This document shows positions 1-6,148 of a stretch of 9,798 nucleotides of DNA, one piece after another. Source of the stretch: SZAS-79 sp031376265 (GTDB taxonomy: Bacteria; Pseudomonadota; Gammaproteobacteria; Burkholderiales; SG8-39). The notes under the pieces are model-generated. The model did no database searches. It was not told the origin of the DNA and saw nothing but the letters and a program-made list of their open reading frames with translations. The stretch is from the NCBI GenBank assembly GCA_031376265.1, contig JANMDK010000218.1, forward strand, positions 1 through 9,798, written 5' to 3'. Each line of letters starts with the position of its first letter. Position 1 is the stretch's first letter. The translations under genes were made by a program, and so were the position numbers.

Positions 1-30
1 GGCAAGTTCAATTCAAGAGGACCAGCACCG

Positions 31-396
31 ATGATGACTCGCACCTTTCTCGCAGCCGCAGCCAGCTTGCTCGCCGCCTACGCATCCGCCTCCTACGGGC
101 AAGCGACCGTGAAAGACGGCGTGTTCGCCAATTCAGCCGGCATGACGCTCTACACCTACCACAAGGATTCCAGCGGCAAGAGCGTGTGCAACGGGCCCTG
201 CGCCACCAACTGGCCGCCGCTCATGGCCGCGGCCTCCGACAAGGCGAGCGGCGACTGGAGCGTCGTCACGCGCGACGACGGATCGAAGCAGTGGGCCCAC
301 AAGGGCAAGCCGCTCTACCTGTGGATCAAGGACCGGAAGCCCGGAGACAAGACCGGCGACGGGGTCGGCGGCAACTGGGCGCTGGCGAAACCGTAG
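31..396 (+). CDS. Secreted COG4315-family repeat protein
   Basis: The product is 121 residues. It opens with a hydrophobic, Ala-rich signal peptide (about residues 1-25, ending near ASYGQA), so it is probably exported to the periplasm. No lipobox cysteine is visible, although COG4315 is described as 'predicted lipoprotein'. The mature part carries the family's Yx(F/W/Y)xxD signature twice: YTYHKD at 41-46 and YLWIKD at 96-101. Between them lie a CNGPC cysteine pair (C53, C57) and the NWPPL segment typical of the family, and the C-terminal half repeats the pattern with GVGGNWALAKP. The biochemical role of this family is not established. An AGAGGA ribosome binding site at 16-21 lies 9 bases before the ATG at 31 and favours it over the adjacent ATG at 34. 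The gene converges on the MFS gene at 399 with two bases between stop codons. Family assignment is confident, function unknown. Confidence 0.88.
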   Translation: MMTRTFLAAAASLLAAYASASYGQATVKDGVFANSAGMTLYTYHKDSSGKSVCNGPCATNWPPLMAAASDKASGDWSVVTRDDGSKQWAHKGKPLYLWIKDRKPGDKTGDGVGGNWALAKP

Positions 397-398
397 GC

Positions 399-1568
399 TC
401 AGTACGCCTTCGCGCGCAGCTGCATTAGCGCGCCCAGAGCAACCAGCATCAGGGCCGCCACGAACCACAGCGCATCCGCGCCGTAGCGCGTGACCAGCAG
501 CCCGAACAGCAGGGGCGAGGTCGCCTGCAGCGCGCGCCCCGGCGCCGAGATCAGTCCCTGCCGGTAGCCGTAACCCTCGGGCCCGAGCAGGGCGAGCGGC
601 ACGGTCCCTTTTGCAATGGTGAGCAGGCCGTTGCCCGCGCCATGCAGGATCGCGAAAGCCGCCATGCCCGCCGGTCCCAGGAGGGCCAGCGCCAGCACGC
701 CGATCGGGTTCAGGGCGGCCGCGAACCGCGCGGCAGTCAGCGGATGCACATGCTTCATGACCGCGAATTCCACGAGCCGGGCGCCGACCTGCGCGGGCCC
801 GAGCAGCGACGCGAAGAAAATCGCCTGCGCGATCGTCGCGCCGCCGGCCTGCAGCACGCGCGGCAGGTGCGTTGCCAGCGCGCCGGTGACGAAGCCCACG
901 GCCGCGAACGTGATCCCCAGCAGGATCATCACGCGAAGGTGGTCGGGTGAAGTCGGCAGCGCAACGGCTTTCGCCTGGCTTGCCGTCGGCGCGATCGTGC
1001 CTTTGGGCAGCACCCGCGCATTCAGCGGCAGGCAGACGAGGATGTGCGTCGCCGCCCAGAACAGGCACGCGGTTCGCCAATCGAAAGCCGCATCCAGGGC
1101 AGCGGTGATCGGCCATCCCACCGTGCTCGCGAATCCCGCGATCAGCGTGATCCCGGTGATCGGGCCGCGCGCAGCGGCGCCGTAGATCCTGGTGAGCGTG
1201 GCGAAAGCCGGGTCGTAGGTGCCCATGCCCATGCCGACGCCGAGGATCGCCCAGGCAACCGTCAACATTACCGCGCCCTGCGCGTTCGCCAAGGCGACCA
1301 GCCCGCAGGCCAGCACGAGATTGGAGACTGCAAGCACTTCTCGGCCGCCGGCCCGGTCGATCATTCGGCCGACGGCCGGCGCGACCAGAGCGGAGACGAT
1401 CAGTGCAAGCGAGAACGCGGCGAGGAACCCATCGGCCGGAATGCCGAGGTCGCGCGAGACCGGGTCGACCAGCACGGCGGGAAGGTAGTAACTGGAGGCC
1501 CACGCGATCGTCTGCGTAGTGCCGAGCGCCGCGACGACCTTGCGTTTCGAGCCGGCGTCCCCGCTCAC
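399..1568 (-). CDS. MFS transporter, distal gene of a tandem pair
   Basis: This is a 389-residue integral inner-membrane protein of the major facilitator superfamily, with about 12 hydrophobic segments. The loop 2-3 signature is clear: GRMIDRAGGR at residues 67-76 (family pattern GxxxDRxGRR). A second conserved stretch, GFASTVGWPIT followed by DWR, lies in the first half. The reading frame is open upstream to 1709, but the GTG at 1568 is the better start. It overlaps the TGA of the preceding gene in a GTGA junction, gives the N-terminus VSGDAGSKRK just before the first membrane helix, and has an AGGA on the minus strand at 1583-1580. That spacing (11 bases) is slightly long, so translational coupling is likely. 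The substrate cannot be read from the sequence. The location, co-directional with another MFS gene and divergent from arsC, suggests but does not prove a link to arsenic or another toxic anion. Confidence 0.85.
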   Translation of the reverse strand: MSGDAGSKRKVVAALGTTQTIAWASSYYLPAVLVDPVSRDLGIPADGFLAAFSLALIVSALVAPAVGRMIDRAGGREVLAVSNLVLACGLVALANAQGAVMLTVAWAILGVGMGMGTYDPAFATLTRIYGAAARGPITGITLIAGFASTVGWPITAALDAAFDWRTACLFWAATHILVCLPLNARVLPKGTIAPTASQAKAVALPTSPDHLRVMILLGITFAAVGFVTGALATHLPRVLQAGGATIAQAIFFASLLGPAQVGARLVEFAVMKHVHPLTAARFAAALNPIGVLALALLGPAGMAAFAILHGAGNGLLTIAKGTVPLALLGPEGYGYRQGLISAPGRALQATSPLLFGLLVTRYGADALWFVAALMLVALGALMQLRAKAY

Positions 1569-2764
1569 GCGGCGGTTTTTCCTGTGCGCGACCACCACAG
1601 CGCGAGCGGCCCGAACAGGATGCCGGTGCCCATCACGAGGAAAGCCGCCAGCCAGCCGGAAGCCGATTGCGCGCCGCCGGCCGCATCGATGGCAGCACCT
1701 ACCGCCCATCCCCCGACCGCCGATAGGCCGAATCCGACGGTCGAATGCAAAGCCAGTGTGGCGCCGCGATAACGGGGCTCGGCCGCGCCGGACATCCCGG
1801 AGGTGAGCGCCCCGGAATCCGCCGGTACCGTAAACGCGTAGACGAGCAGCAGCGCGAGCGTGAGCCAGGGCGACAGGCCCGCCGTGAGTCCGATGGCGAA
1901 AGCCACAACCGCCGAGGCGAGCATCACGATCGTGATCGCCCGATGCCTGCCGTACTTGAGCGCCGCCTCATTGCCGAGGATGCTGGCCGGCAGGGAAAGC
2001 ACGGTGACGATGACGCTCACCGTGATCGCGCCGAGCGTCGTGGCGCCGCCTGCGGCCGCAGCGACGAATCCCCAGAAGGCGACGATCCAGGTCCGCATGC
2101 CGTAGAGCTCGAAGCAATGCGCGCCGTAGCCGAAGATGTAGCCGAGCGCGGTGCGGTTCGCGAACACCGGCCGGAAATCGAGCAGTGCGCCCTGGCGGGG
2201 CGGCGGCTGCACCGGACGCAACATCATCGCGACAGCGGCCATGGCGGCCGGGCCGATGCCGGTCGCGAGGAATGCCGTGCGCCACCCCCAATGCTCGGCG
2301 ACCAGCTGCGAGACGAGGAAGGAAAGGCCGACGCCGACCGAAAAGCTCGAGGTGTACAGCGTCACGCTGCGCGAGTTGTCACCCGGCCCGAGCCGGTCGG
2401 TGAGTGCCTTGAGCCCGGGCATGTAGGCGCCGGCGAAACCGATGCCGGCCAGCGACCAGAGCACGACGGCGGAGGCGAGGCCGGAAGCGAACAGCCCGAA
2501 GAGGATCGTCGCGATCCCGCTCACCAGCGAGCCCCAGAAGAGGATCCAGCGCGCGTCGAAGCGGTCGGTGAGCGTCGTCAGGACCGGCACCGCGAGCATG
2601 TAGCCGGCCGCATAGCTCGCGGCCATGAGGCCGCCATCCGAGTAGCTCAGGCCCCATTCAGGGATCAGGAAACCCGGCATGACCGCCGGAAGCGTCACGT
2701 GCGGCAGCAGCGAGCCCAGTTGCGCCGCGGCCATCGATCCGACGAGCGTTTTGCGGCTGGCCAT
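1565..2764 (-). CDS. MFS transporter, proximal gene of a tandem pair
   Basis: This is a 399-residue MFS permease with about 12 predicted membrane segments, near the usual length for the superfamily. The loop 2-3 region reads TDRFDAR at residues 66-72, a relaxed version of the DRxGRR signature. The first helix region is preceded by MASRKTLVGS, which fits a cytoplasmic N-terminus. The ATG at 2764 faces the divergent arsC promoter region, and the only Shine-Dalgarno-like element is a GGTGA about 13 bases upstream, so initiation may be weak or leaderless. The 3' end overlaps the next MFS gene by four bases, so the two are surely co-transcribed. The proteins look only distantly similar to each other, so this is not an obvious recent duplication. 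Candidate roles are efflux of an arsenic species, a phosphate or organic-acid analogue, or an unrelated substrate. I cannot choose between them. Confidence 0.87.
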   Translation of the reverse strand: MASRKTLVGSMAAAQLGSLLPHVTLPAVMPGFLIPEWGLSYSDGGLMAASYAAGYMLAVPVLTTLTDRFDARWILFWGSLVSGIATILFGLFASGLASAVVLWSLAGIGFAGAYMPGLKALTDRLGPGDNSRSVTLYTSSFSVGVGLSFLVSQLVAEHWGWRTAFLATGIGPAAMAAVAMMLRPVQPPPRQGALLDFRPVFANRTALGYIFGYGAHCFELYGMRTWIVAFWGFVAAAAGGATTLGAITVSVIVTVLSLPASILGNEAALKYGRHRAITIVMLASAVVAFAIGLTAGLSPWLTLALLLVYAFTVPADSGALTSGMSGAAEPRYRGATLALHSTVGFGLSAVGGWAVGAAIDAAGGAQSASGWLAAFLVMGTGILFGPLALWWSRTGKTAA

Positions 2765-2865
2765 GACAAAACTATATCACCAGAAAAATAATGGTCCGGC
2801 CGACTTCATAGTGTCATATCATTTCCATATCCTTGGAAATATCGAATCGACAACCGGAGTCTGCT
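2765..2865. promoter_or_regulatory. Divergent ars/MFS control region with candidate operator
   Basis: This 101-base gap separates the divergent MFS and arsC genes and is more AT-rich than its surroundings. It holds a perfect 6-bp inverted repeat, ATTTCC (2821-2826) and GGAAAT (2835-2840), with an 8-base spacer. ATATC recurs at 2774-2778, 2816-2820, 2827-2831 and 2839-2843. The last three copies are spaced 11-12 bp, close to one helical turn. A plausible sigma-70 promoter for arsC is TTCATA (2805-2810), a 17-base spacer, then TATCCT (2828-2833), each 4 of 6 to consensus. The dyad would overlap that -10, which is where a repressor would be expected. Assignment to ArsR is inferred from position only. 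For the MFS direction only weak elements are visible. Confidence 0.5.
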
Positions 2866-3345
2866 TTGAACGTATTGTTTCTGTGCACCGGCAACTCGGC
2901 GCGTTCCATCCTTGCGGAGGCGTATCTGAACAAGGCCGGCGAGGGCCGGTTTCATGCCTACAGCGCAGGCAGCAAACCCGGCGGCGTAGTCAATCCGTTC
3001 GCGCTCGAACTGTTGAACCGCAACGGCATCCCGACCGAAGGCGTTCGCAGCAAGAGCTGGGACGAGTTCGCGTTGCCCGGAGCGCCGAAGATGGACATCG
3101 TCATCACGGTTTGCGATTCGGCTGCGGCCGAGACTTGCCCCTACTGGCCGGGCAACCCGGCCTCGGCGCACTGGGGCGTGCCGGATCCTGCGGCAGCCGA
3201 AGGCACGGACGACCAGAAAAGAAGGGCCTTCCTCGCTGCCTACGCCACACTGTCGAACCGAATCAATCTGCTCCTTGCGCTCCCGGAGACGCAGCTCGAA
3301 CGAGGCTCGCTTGAGCGCAACCTGGACGAGATCGCGAAGAAATGA
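2866..3345 (+). CDS. arsC: Arsenate reductase, LMW protein-tyrosine-phosphatase family
   Basis: The product is 159 residues and reduces As(V) to As(III) in the cytoplasm. The N-terminus MNVLFLCTGNSARS carries the phosphatase P-loop C7-x5-R13. Two further cysteines, C83 and C91 in a TVCDSAAAETCPYWPG stretch, match the redox-relay cysteines of thioredoxin-type ArsC enzymes. The general-acid Asp is in GVPDPA (D107). The frame is open from a TTG at 2833, but the TTG at 2866 is preferred: GGAG at 2856-2859 lies 6 bases upstream, and translation then begins directly at the conserved first beta strand. The 2833 start would also lie within the candidate operator. The stop overlaps the next gene in an ATGA junction. 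Whether thioredoxin or glutaredoxin is the electron donor cannot be decided here. A plain tyrosine phosphatase is unlikely given the extra cysteines and the ars neighbours. Confidence 0.93.
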   Translation: MNVLFLCTGNSARSILAEAYLNKAGEGRFHAYSAGSKPGGVVNPFALELLNRNGIPTEGVRSKSWDEFALPGAPKMDIVITVCDSAAAETCPYWPGNPASAHWGVPDPAAAEGTDDQKRRAFLAAYATLSNRINLLLALPETQLERGSLERNLDEIAKK

Positions 3346-3998
3346 GGCGATGCCTCGCAGAAGCTTTCGGCACCGCGCTGTTGCTCGCTGCAGTGGTGGG
3401 CTCGGGGATCATGGGCGCGAGGCTTGCAGAGGGAAACGTGCACCTCGCACTGCTCGCCAACTCGATTGCCACCGGCGGCGTCCTCGTGGCGCTGATCGTC
3501 GCCTTCGGGCCGGTGTCCGGCGCGCACTTCAATCCGCTGGTCAGCGTCGTGGCGGCGTGGAACGGCGACTTGCGATGGCGCGAAGCAGCCCTGTTCACTG
3601 TAGCGCAGTGCGTCGGCGCGATTGCCGGCGTGCTCGCGGCGCACGCGATGTTCGAGCTGCCCATCTTTCAGCTCTCGACCACGGTGCGCACCGGCGACGC
3701 CCAGTGGTGGAGCGAGGTGGTCGCCACCTTCGGCCTGCTGACCGTGATCCTGGGGTGCCGGGGGGAGTCCGCGAAATTCGCGCCATTCGCGGTGGGCGGC
3801 TACATCACCGGGGCGTACTGGTTCACGGCGTCGACCTCGTTCGCGAATCCGGCGGTGACCCTGGCGCGGGCGCTGTCGGACACCTTTGCGGGGATCAGGC
3901 CGCTGGACGCGCCCGGGTTTATCGGCGCGCAGATCATCGGTGCGGCGCTCGCCGTCGCCTTGCACTCCGCACTCCATGAAACCCGCCCAAGCCGTTAA
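3342..3998 (+). CDS. MIP-family aquaglyceroporin (AqpS-like), probable arsenite channel
   Basis: The product is 218 residues, a typical length for a six-helix major intrinsic protein with two half-helix loops. The first pore motif is altered to NPL (residues 64-66, in SGAHFNPLVS) and the second is canonical NPA (169-171, in FANPAVTLARALSDTF). The altered first motif and the ARALSDTF continuation resemble, from memory, the aquaporins found in ars operons, of which AqpS of Sinorhizobium meliloti is the characterised example. In that system arsenite made by ArsC leaves through the channel in place of an ArsB or Acr3 pump. The ATG at 3342 overlaps the arsC stop by four bases, and the 3' end overlaps arsR by 23 bases. 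All three must therefore be one transcript, which supports the arsenite role. Family assignment is firm. Substrate is inferred from context. Confidence 0.92.
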   Translation: MRRCLAEAFGTALLLAAVVGSGIMGARLAEGNVHLALLANSIATGGVLVALIVAFGPVSGAHFNPLVSVVAAWNGDLRWREAALFTVAQCVGAIAGVLAAHAMFELPIFQLSTTVRTGDAQWWSEVVATFGLLTVILGCRGESAKFAPFAVGGYITGAYWFTASTSFANPAVTLARALSDTFAGIRPLDAPGFIGAQIIGAALAVALHSALHETRPSR

Positions 3999-4308
3999 GG
4001 CGCTCGCCGCTCTCGCGCAGGACACCCGCCTCGCCGTGTTCAGGCTGCTGGTCCAGGCTGGACCTGAAGGGCTTGCCGCCGGAGTCATTTCGGCGAAGCT
4101 GAAGCTGCCTGCCGCAACGGCGTCGTTCCACCTCGCGCAACTGGCAAGCGCGGGCCTGGTCAAATCGCGTTCTGAAGGCCGGTTCGTCTTCTACTCGGTC
4201 GAACTGGCCCGCATGAACGAAGTGCTGTCCTACCTCACCGAGAATTGCTGCGGCGGGGCGGCGTGCGAAGTCGCCCCGGCCAGGGCGCGGACGGCGAAGG
4301 CGGCGTGA
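3976..4308 (+). CDS. arsR: ArsR/SmtB-family arsenite-responsive repressor
   Basis: The product is 110 residues, a winged-helix repressor that leaves DNA when it binds As(III). The start ATG at 3976 yields MKPAQAVKALAALAQDTRLA, the usual N-terminus. The frame is open back to 3886, but the extra 30 residues would be Arg/Ser/Pro-rich out-of-frame aquaporin sequence. The recognition-helix region (about residues 35-60) reads KLPAATASFHLAQLASAGLV, and the wing is SEGRFVFYSV. The CVC motif of the E. coli-type sensor is absent from the DNA-binding helix. Instead three cysteines cluster after the last helix: C91, C92 and C97 in ENCCGGAACE. This is like the C-terminal site described for the Acidithiobacillus ferrooxidans ArsR (C95, C96, C102). 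Being the last gene of the operon, it would be autoregulated through the promoter before arsC. Confidence 0.92.
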   Translation: MKPAQAVKALAALAQDTRLAVFRLLVQAGPEGLAAGVISAKLKLPAATASFHLAQLASAGLVKSRSEGRFVFYSVELARMNEVLSYLTENCCGGAACEVAPARARTAKAA

Positions 4309-4352
4309 AAGGGTTCGTTAAATTCGAGACTTTAATTTTCGTAGAGTCAATG

Positions 4353-4369
4353 CCGGAGAGGCTCTCCGG
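4353..4369. repeat. 17-bp GC-rich palindrome between arsR and mobB
   Basis: CCGGAGAG (4353-4360) and CTCTCCGG (4362-4369) are perfect inverted repeats around a single G. As RNA it would realistically fold as a 6-bp stem with a 5-base loop. It lies 44 bases after the arsR stop, so it could be a weak terminator for the ars operon, but it is followed by GGAGTTTACAT rather than a run of T. An operator is the alternative. The preceding bases 4309-4350 are AT-rich and hold no gene. Confidence 0.5.
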
Positions 4370-4378
4370 GGAGTTTAC

Positions 4379-4394
4379 ATACCAGAACTGGTAT
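4379..4394. promoter_or_regulatory. 7-2-7 palindrome, candidate operator upstream of mobB
   Basis: ATACCAG (4379-4385) and CTGGTAT (4388-4394) form a perfect 7-bp inverted repeat around a central AA. Relative to the proposed mobB start of transcription near 4434-4435 it spans roughly -41 to -56. That is a classical site for an activator, or for an upstream repressor of the molybdenum-cofactor operon. The symmetry is plainly visible. The binding protein is unknown, and I do not recognise the half-site as ModE or any other named regulator. Confidence 0.45.
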
Positions 4395-4400
4395 CCCGCC

Positions 4401-4434
4401 TTGGGCAGGGGCCGTGCCTGATAAAATCCGTCCC
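4401..4434 (+). promoter_or_regulatory. Extended -10 promoter giving a probably leaderless mobB mRNA
   Basis: TG (4419-4420), one base, then TAAAAT (4422-4427) forms an extended -10 element. A partial -35, TTGGGC (4401-4406), sits 15 bases upstream, which is short. Transcription would begin about seven bases after the -10, essentially at the mobB ATG (4435). No Shine-Dalgarno sequence precedes that ATG, which agrees with a leaderless or nearly leaderless message. Confidence 0.5.
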
Positions 4435-4929
4435 ATGAAAGTCTTCGGTTTTGCGGGCTGGTCCGGCAGCGGCAAGACGACCCTGATCGAGAAGCTGATT
4501 CCGCGGTTCACGCGCGGCGGCCTGCGCGTTTCGCTGATCAAGCACGCGCACCACACGTTCGATGTCGACAAGCCGGGCAAGGATTCGTATCGACACCGCC
4601 ACGCCGGCGCGTCCGAGGTGCTGGTCACCTCCTCGCAGCGCTGGGTGCTGATGCACGAGCTGCGCGGAACGCCCGAGCCGTCGTTCGAGGAGCAGGTGAA
4701 GCACTTGTCCCCGTGCGACCTGGTCATCGTCGAAGGCTTCAAGTTCCAGCCGATCCCGAAGCTCGAAGTGCATCGCGCGGGCACGGACGCGGCGCTGCTG
4801 CACCCGAACGATGCGAACATCGTGGCCGTGGCTACTGACGTAAAGGTCGAAACGAAACTGCCCGTCCTCGACATCAACGACGATGCGGCGATTGCGGAAT
4901 TCATCCTGGGATACCTGAAGCTCAAATGA
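4435..4929 (+). CDS. mobB: Molybdopterin-guanine dinucleotide biosynthesis adaptor protein MobB
   Basis: The product is a 164-residue P-loop GTP-binding protein that assists MobA in attaching GMP to molybdenum cofactor. It is not strictly essential in E. coli. The Walker A motif GWSGSGKT is at residues 8-15, with a Walker B-like strand CDLVIVEGFK at 94-103. Another characteristic MobB stretch, LIKHAHHTFDVDKPGKDSYRHRHAG, runs from residue 34. The start at ATG 4435 gives MKVFGFAGWSGSGKTT, the family N-terminus. The in-frame GTG at 4414 would lie upstream of the apparent promoter -10 and add seven residues with no family counterpart. The gene is first in the operon, with 13 bases to moeA. Length is normal and no key residue is missing. 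Confidence 0.94.
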   Translation: MKVFGFAGWSGSGKTTLIEKLIPRFTRGGLRVSLIKHAHHTFDVDKPGKDSYRHRHAGASEVLVTSSQRWVLMHELRGTPEPSFEEQVKHLSPCDLVIVEGFKFQPIPKLEVHRAGTDAALLHPNDANIVAVATDVKVETKLPVLDINDDAAIAEFILGYLKLK

Positions 4930-4942
4930 AGAAGGAAAAGGC

Positions 4943-6148
4943 TTGAACAAAGGCTTGCTGTCCGTCGACGAAGCGCTCGATGTTCTGCTGGCCGGCGCGC
5001 GGCCGGTCGGCGAGATCGAAGAGGTGTCCACGCTCGAAGCGACTGGGCGCGTGCTCGCGCGCGCGCAGACGTCGACCATGGATGTGCCGCCGATGGACAA
5101 CAGCGCCATGGACGGCTACGCAGTGCGCGTCGCCGACATCGCAGGGCCCGATACGCGCCTCAGGGTGGCCCAACGCATTGCCGCGGGCTCGGTGGGCGCT
5201 GCGCTCGCGCCGGGAACGGCCGCGCGCATCTTCACCGGCGCGCCGATCCCGGCCGGCGCCGATGCCGTGGTGATGCAGGAGTTCTGCGCAGTGGACGGCG
5301 ACCACGTCGTCGTCAAGAAAAAGCCGCAGCCGGAGGAATGGGTGCGCCGCGCCGGCAGCGACATCAAGGCCGGCGGCGCGGTGCTTGCGGCCGGCATCAA
5401 GCTGCGTCCGCAGGATACGGGCCTCGCCGCATCGGTCGGGATCAAGAACCTGCCGGTGCGCCGCAAGGTGAAGCTGGCGCTCTTCTTTACCGGCGACGAG
5501 CTCGTGATGCCCGGCGACCCGCTGCCGCCGGGGCGCATCTACAACTCCAACCGCTTCACGCTCAACGGCATGGCGAAGCTGTTCGGCTGCGAGGTGCGGG
5601 ACTACGGCATCGTGCCGGACCAGCTCGAAGCGACGCGCGACGTGCTGCGACGAGCCGCGGCGGACAACGACCTCATCGTGACTTCGGGCGGCGTTTCGGT
5701 CGGCGAGGAGGACCACGTCAAGCCGGCGGTAGAGGCCGAGGGGTCGCTCCTCATGTGGAAGATCGCGATGAAGCCGGGCCGGCCGCTCGCGTTCGGCAAG
5801 GTAGGCCGGGCGGCGTTCATCGGCCTGCCGGGAAACCCGGTTTCGTCGTTCGTGACTTTCCTGATCTTCGTGCGGCCTTTCCTGCTGAGGACCCAGGGCA
5901 TCGAGGACGTCGCGCCGCGCTTCGTCGATGCGCGCGCCGATTTCACCTGGGACAAGCCCGATGCGCGGCGCGAGTATCTTCGCGTCAAATGGAACGCGCA
6001 GGGCGGCATCGACCTCTACCCGACGCAGGATTCTGCGGTGATGACTTCAACGGCGTGGGCCGACGGCCTCGTCGACAACCCGGCCAACCAGGCGATCCAC
6101 AAGGGCGATCGCGTCAGGTTCCTGCCCTTTTCGGAGCTCTACCGGTGA
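4943..6148 (+). CDS. moeA: Molybdopterin molybdenumtransferase MoeA
   Basis: The product is 401 residues. It inserts molybdate into adenylylated molybdopterin, releasing AMP and forming active molybdenum cofactor in the cytoplasm. Family blocks in order are PPMDNSAMDGYAV (49-61), TGAPIPAGADAVV (98-110), FTGDEL (182-187), SGGVSVGEEDHVK (248-260), MKPGRPLAFG (276-285) and GLPGNPVSSF (294-303). Residues D57, T98, D140, E186, D257 and K277 sit at a constant offset of two from the E. coli MoeA active-site residues as I recall them (D59, T100, D142, E188, D259, K279), so the enzyme looks intact. The start is TTG at 4943 with AGGA at 4933-4936, six bases upstream. An ATG at 4926 is in another frame and stops after six codons. 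The 3' end overlaps moaD in a GTGA junction. Confidence 0.96.
   Translation: MNKGLLSVDEALDVLLAGARPVGEIEEVSTLEATGRVLARAQTSTMDVPPMDNSAMDGYAVRVADIAGPDTRLRVAQRIAAGSVGAALAPGTAARIFTGAPIPAGADAVVMQEFCAVDGDHVVVKKKPQPEEWVRRAGSDIKAGGAVLAAGIKLRPQDTGLAASVGIKNLPVRRKVKLALFFTGDELVMPGDPLPPGRIYNSNRFTLNGMAKLFGCEVRDYGIVPDQLEATRDVLRRAAADNDLIVTSGGVSVGEEDHVKPAVEAEGSLLMWKIAMKPGRPLAFGKVGRAAFIGLPGNPVSSFVTFLIFVRPFLLRTQGIEDVAPRFVDARADFTWDKPDARREYLRVKWNAQGGIDLYPTQDSAVMTSTAWADGLVDNPANQAIHKGDRVRFLPFSELYR

Noticed and set aside
1569..1709. An upstream start for the distal MFS gene giving 436 residues.
   Set aside because: The added 47 residues are Arg-rich shadow of the preceding gene. The GTG at 1568 overlaps that gene's stop and sits just before the first membrane helix.
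1044..2791. Plus-strand open frames of 242 and 348 codons across the MFS genes.
   Set aside because: The translations are dominated by Arg, Gly, Glu and Asp with no domain, and they are shadows of the two clear membrane transporters on the other strand.
2833..2865. An upstream TTG start for arsC at 2833.
   Set aside because: It has no good ribosome binding site, falls within the candidate operator/-10, and adds 11 residues before the conserved first strand. The TTG at 2866 has GGAG at proper spacing.
3886..3975. A 30-residue N-terminal extension of ArsR.
   Set aside because: The extension is out-of-frame aquaporin sequence rich in Arg, Ser and Pro, while the ATG at 3976 gives the standard family N-terminus.
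4922..5716. A 264-codon minus-strand frame opposite moeA.
   Set aside because: It is rich in Arg, His and Ala, has no recognisable motif, and lies opposite an intact moeA with all active-site residues.
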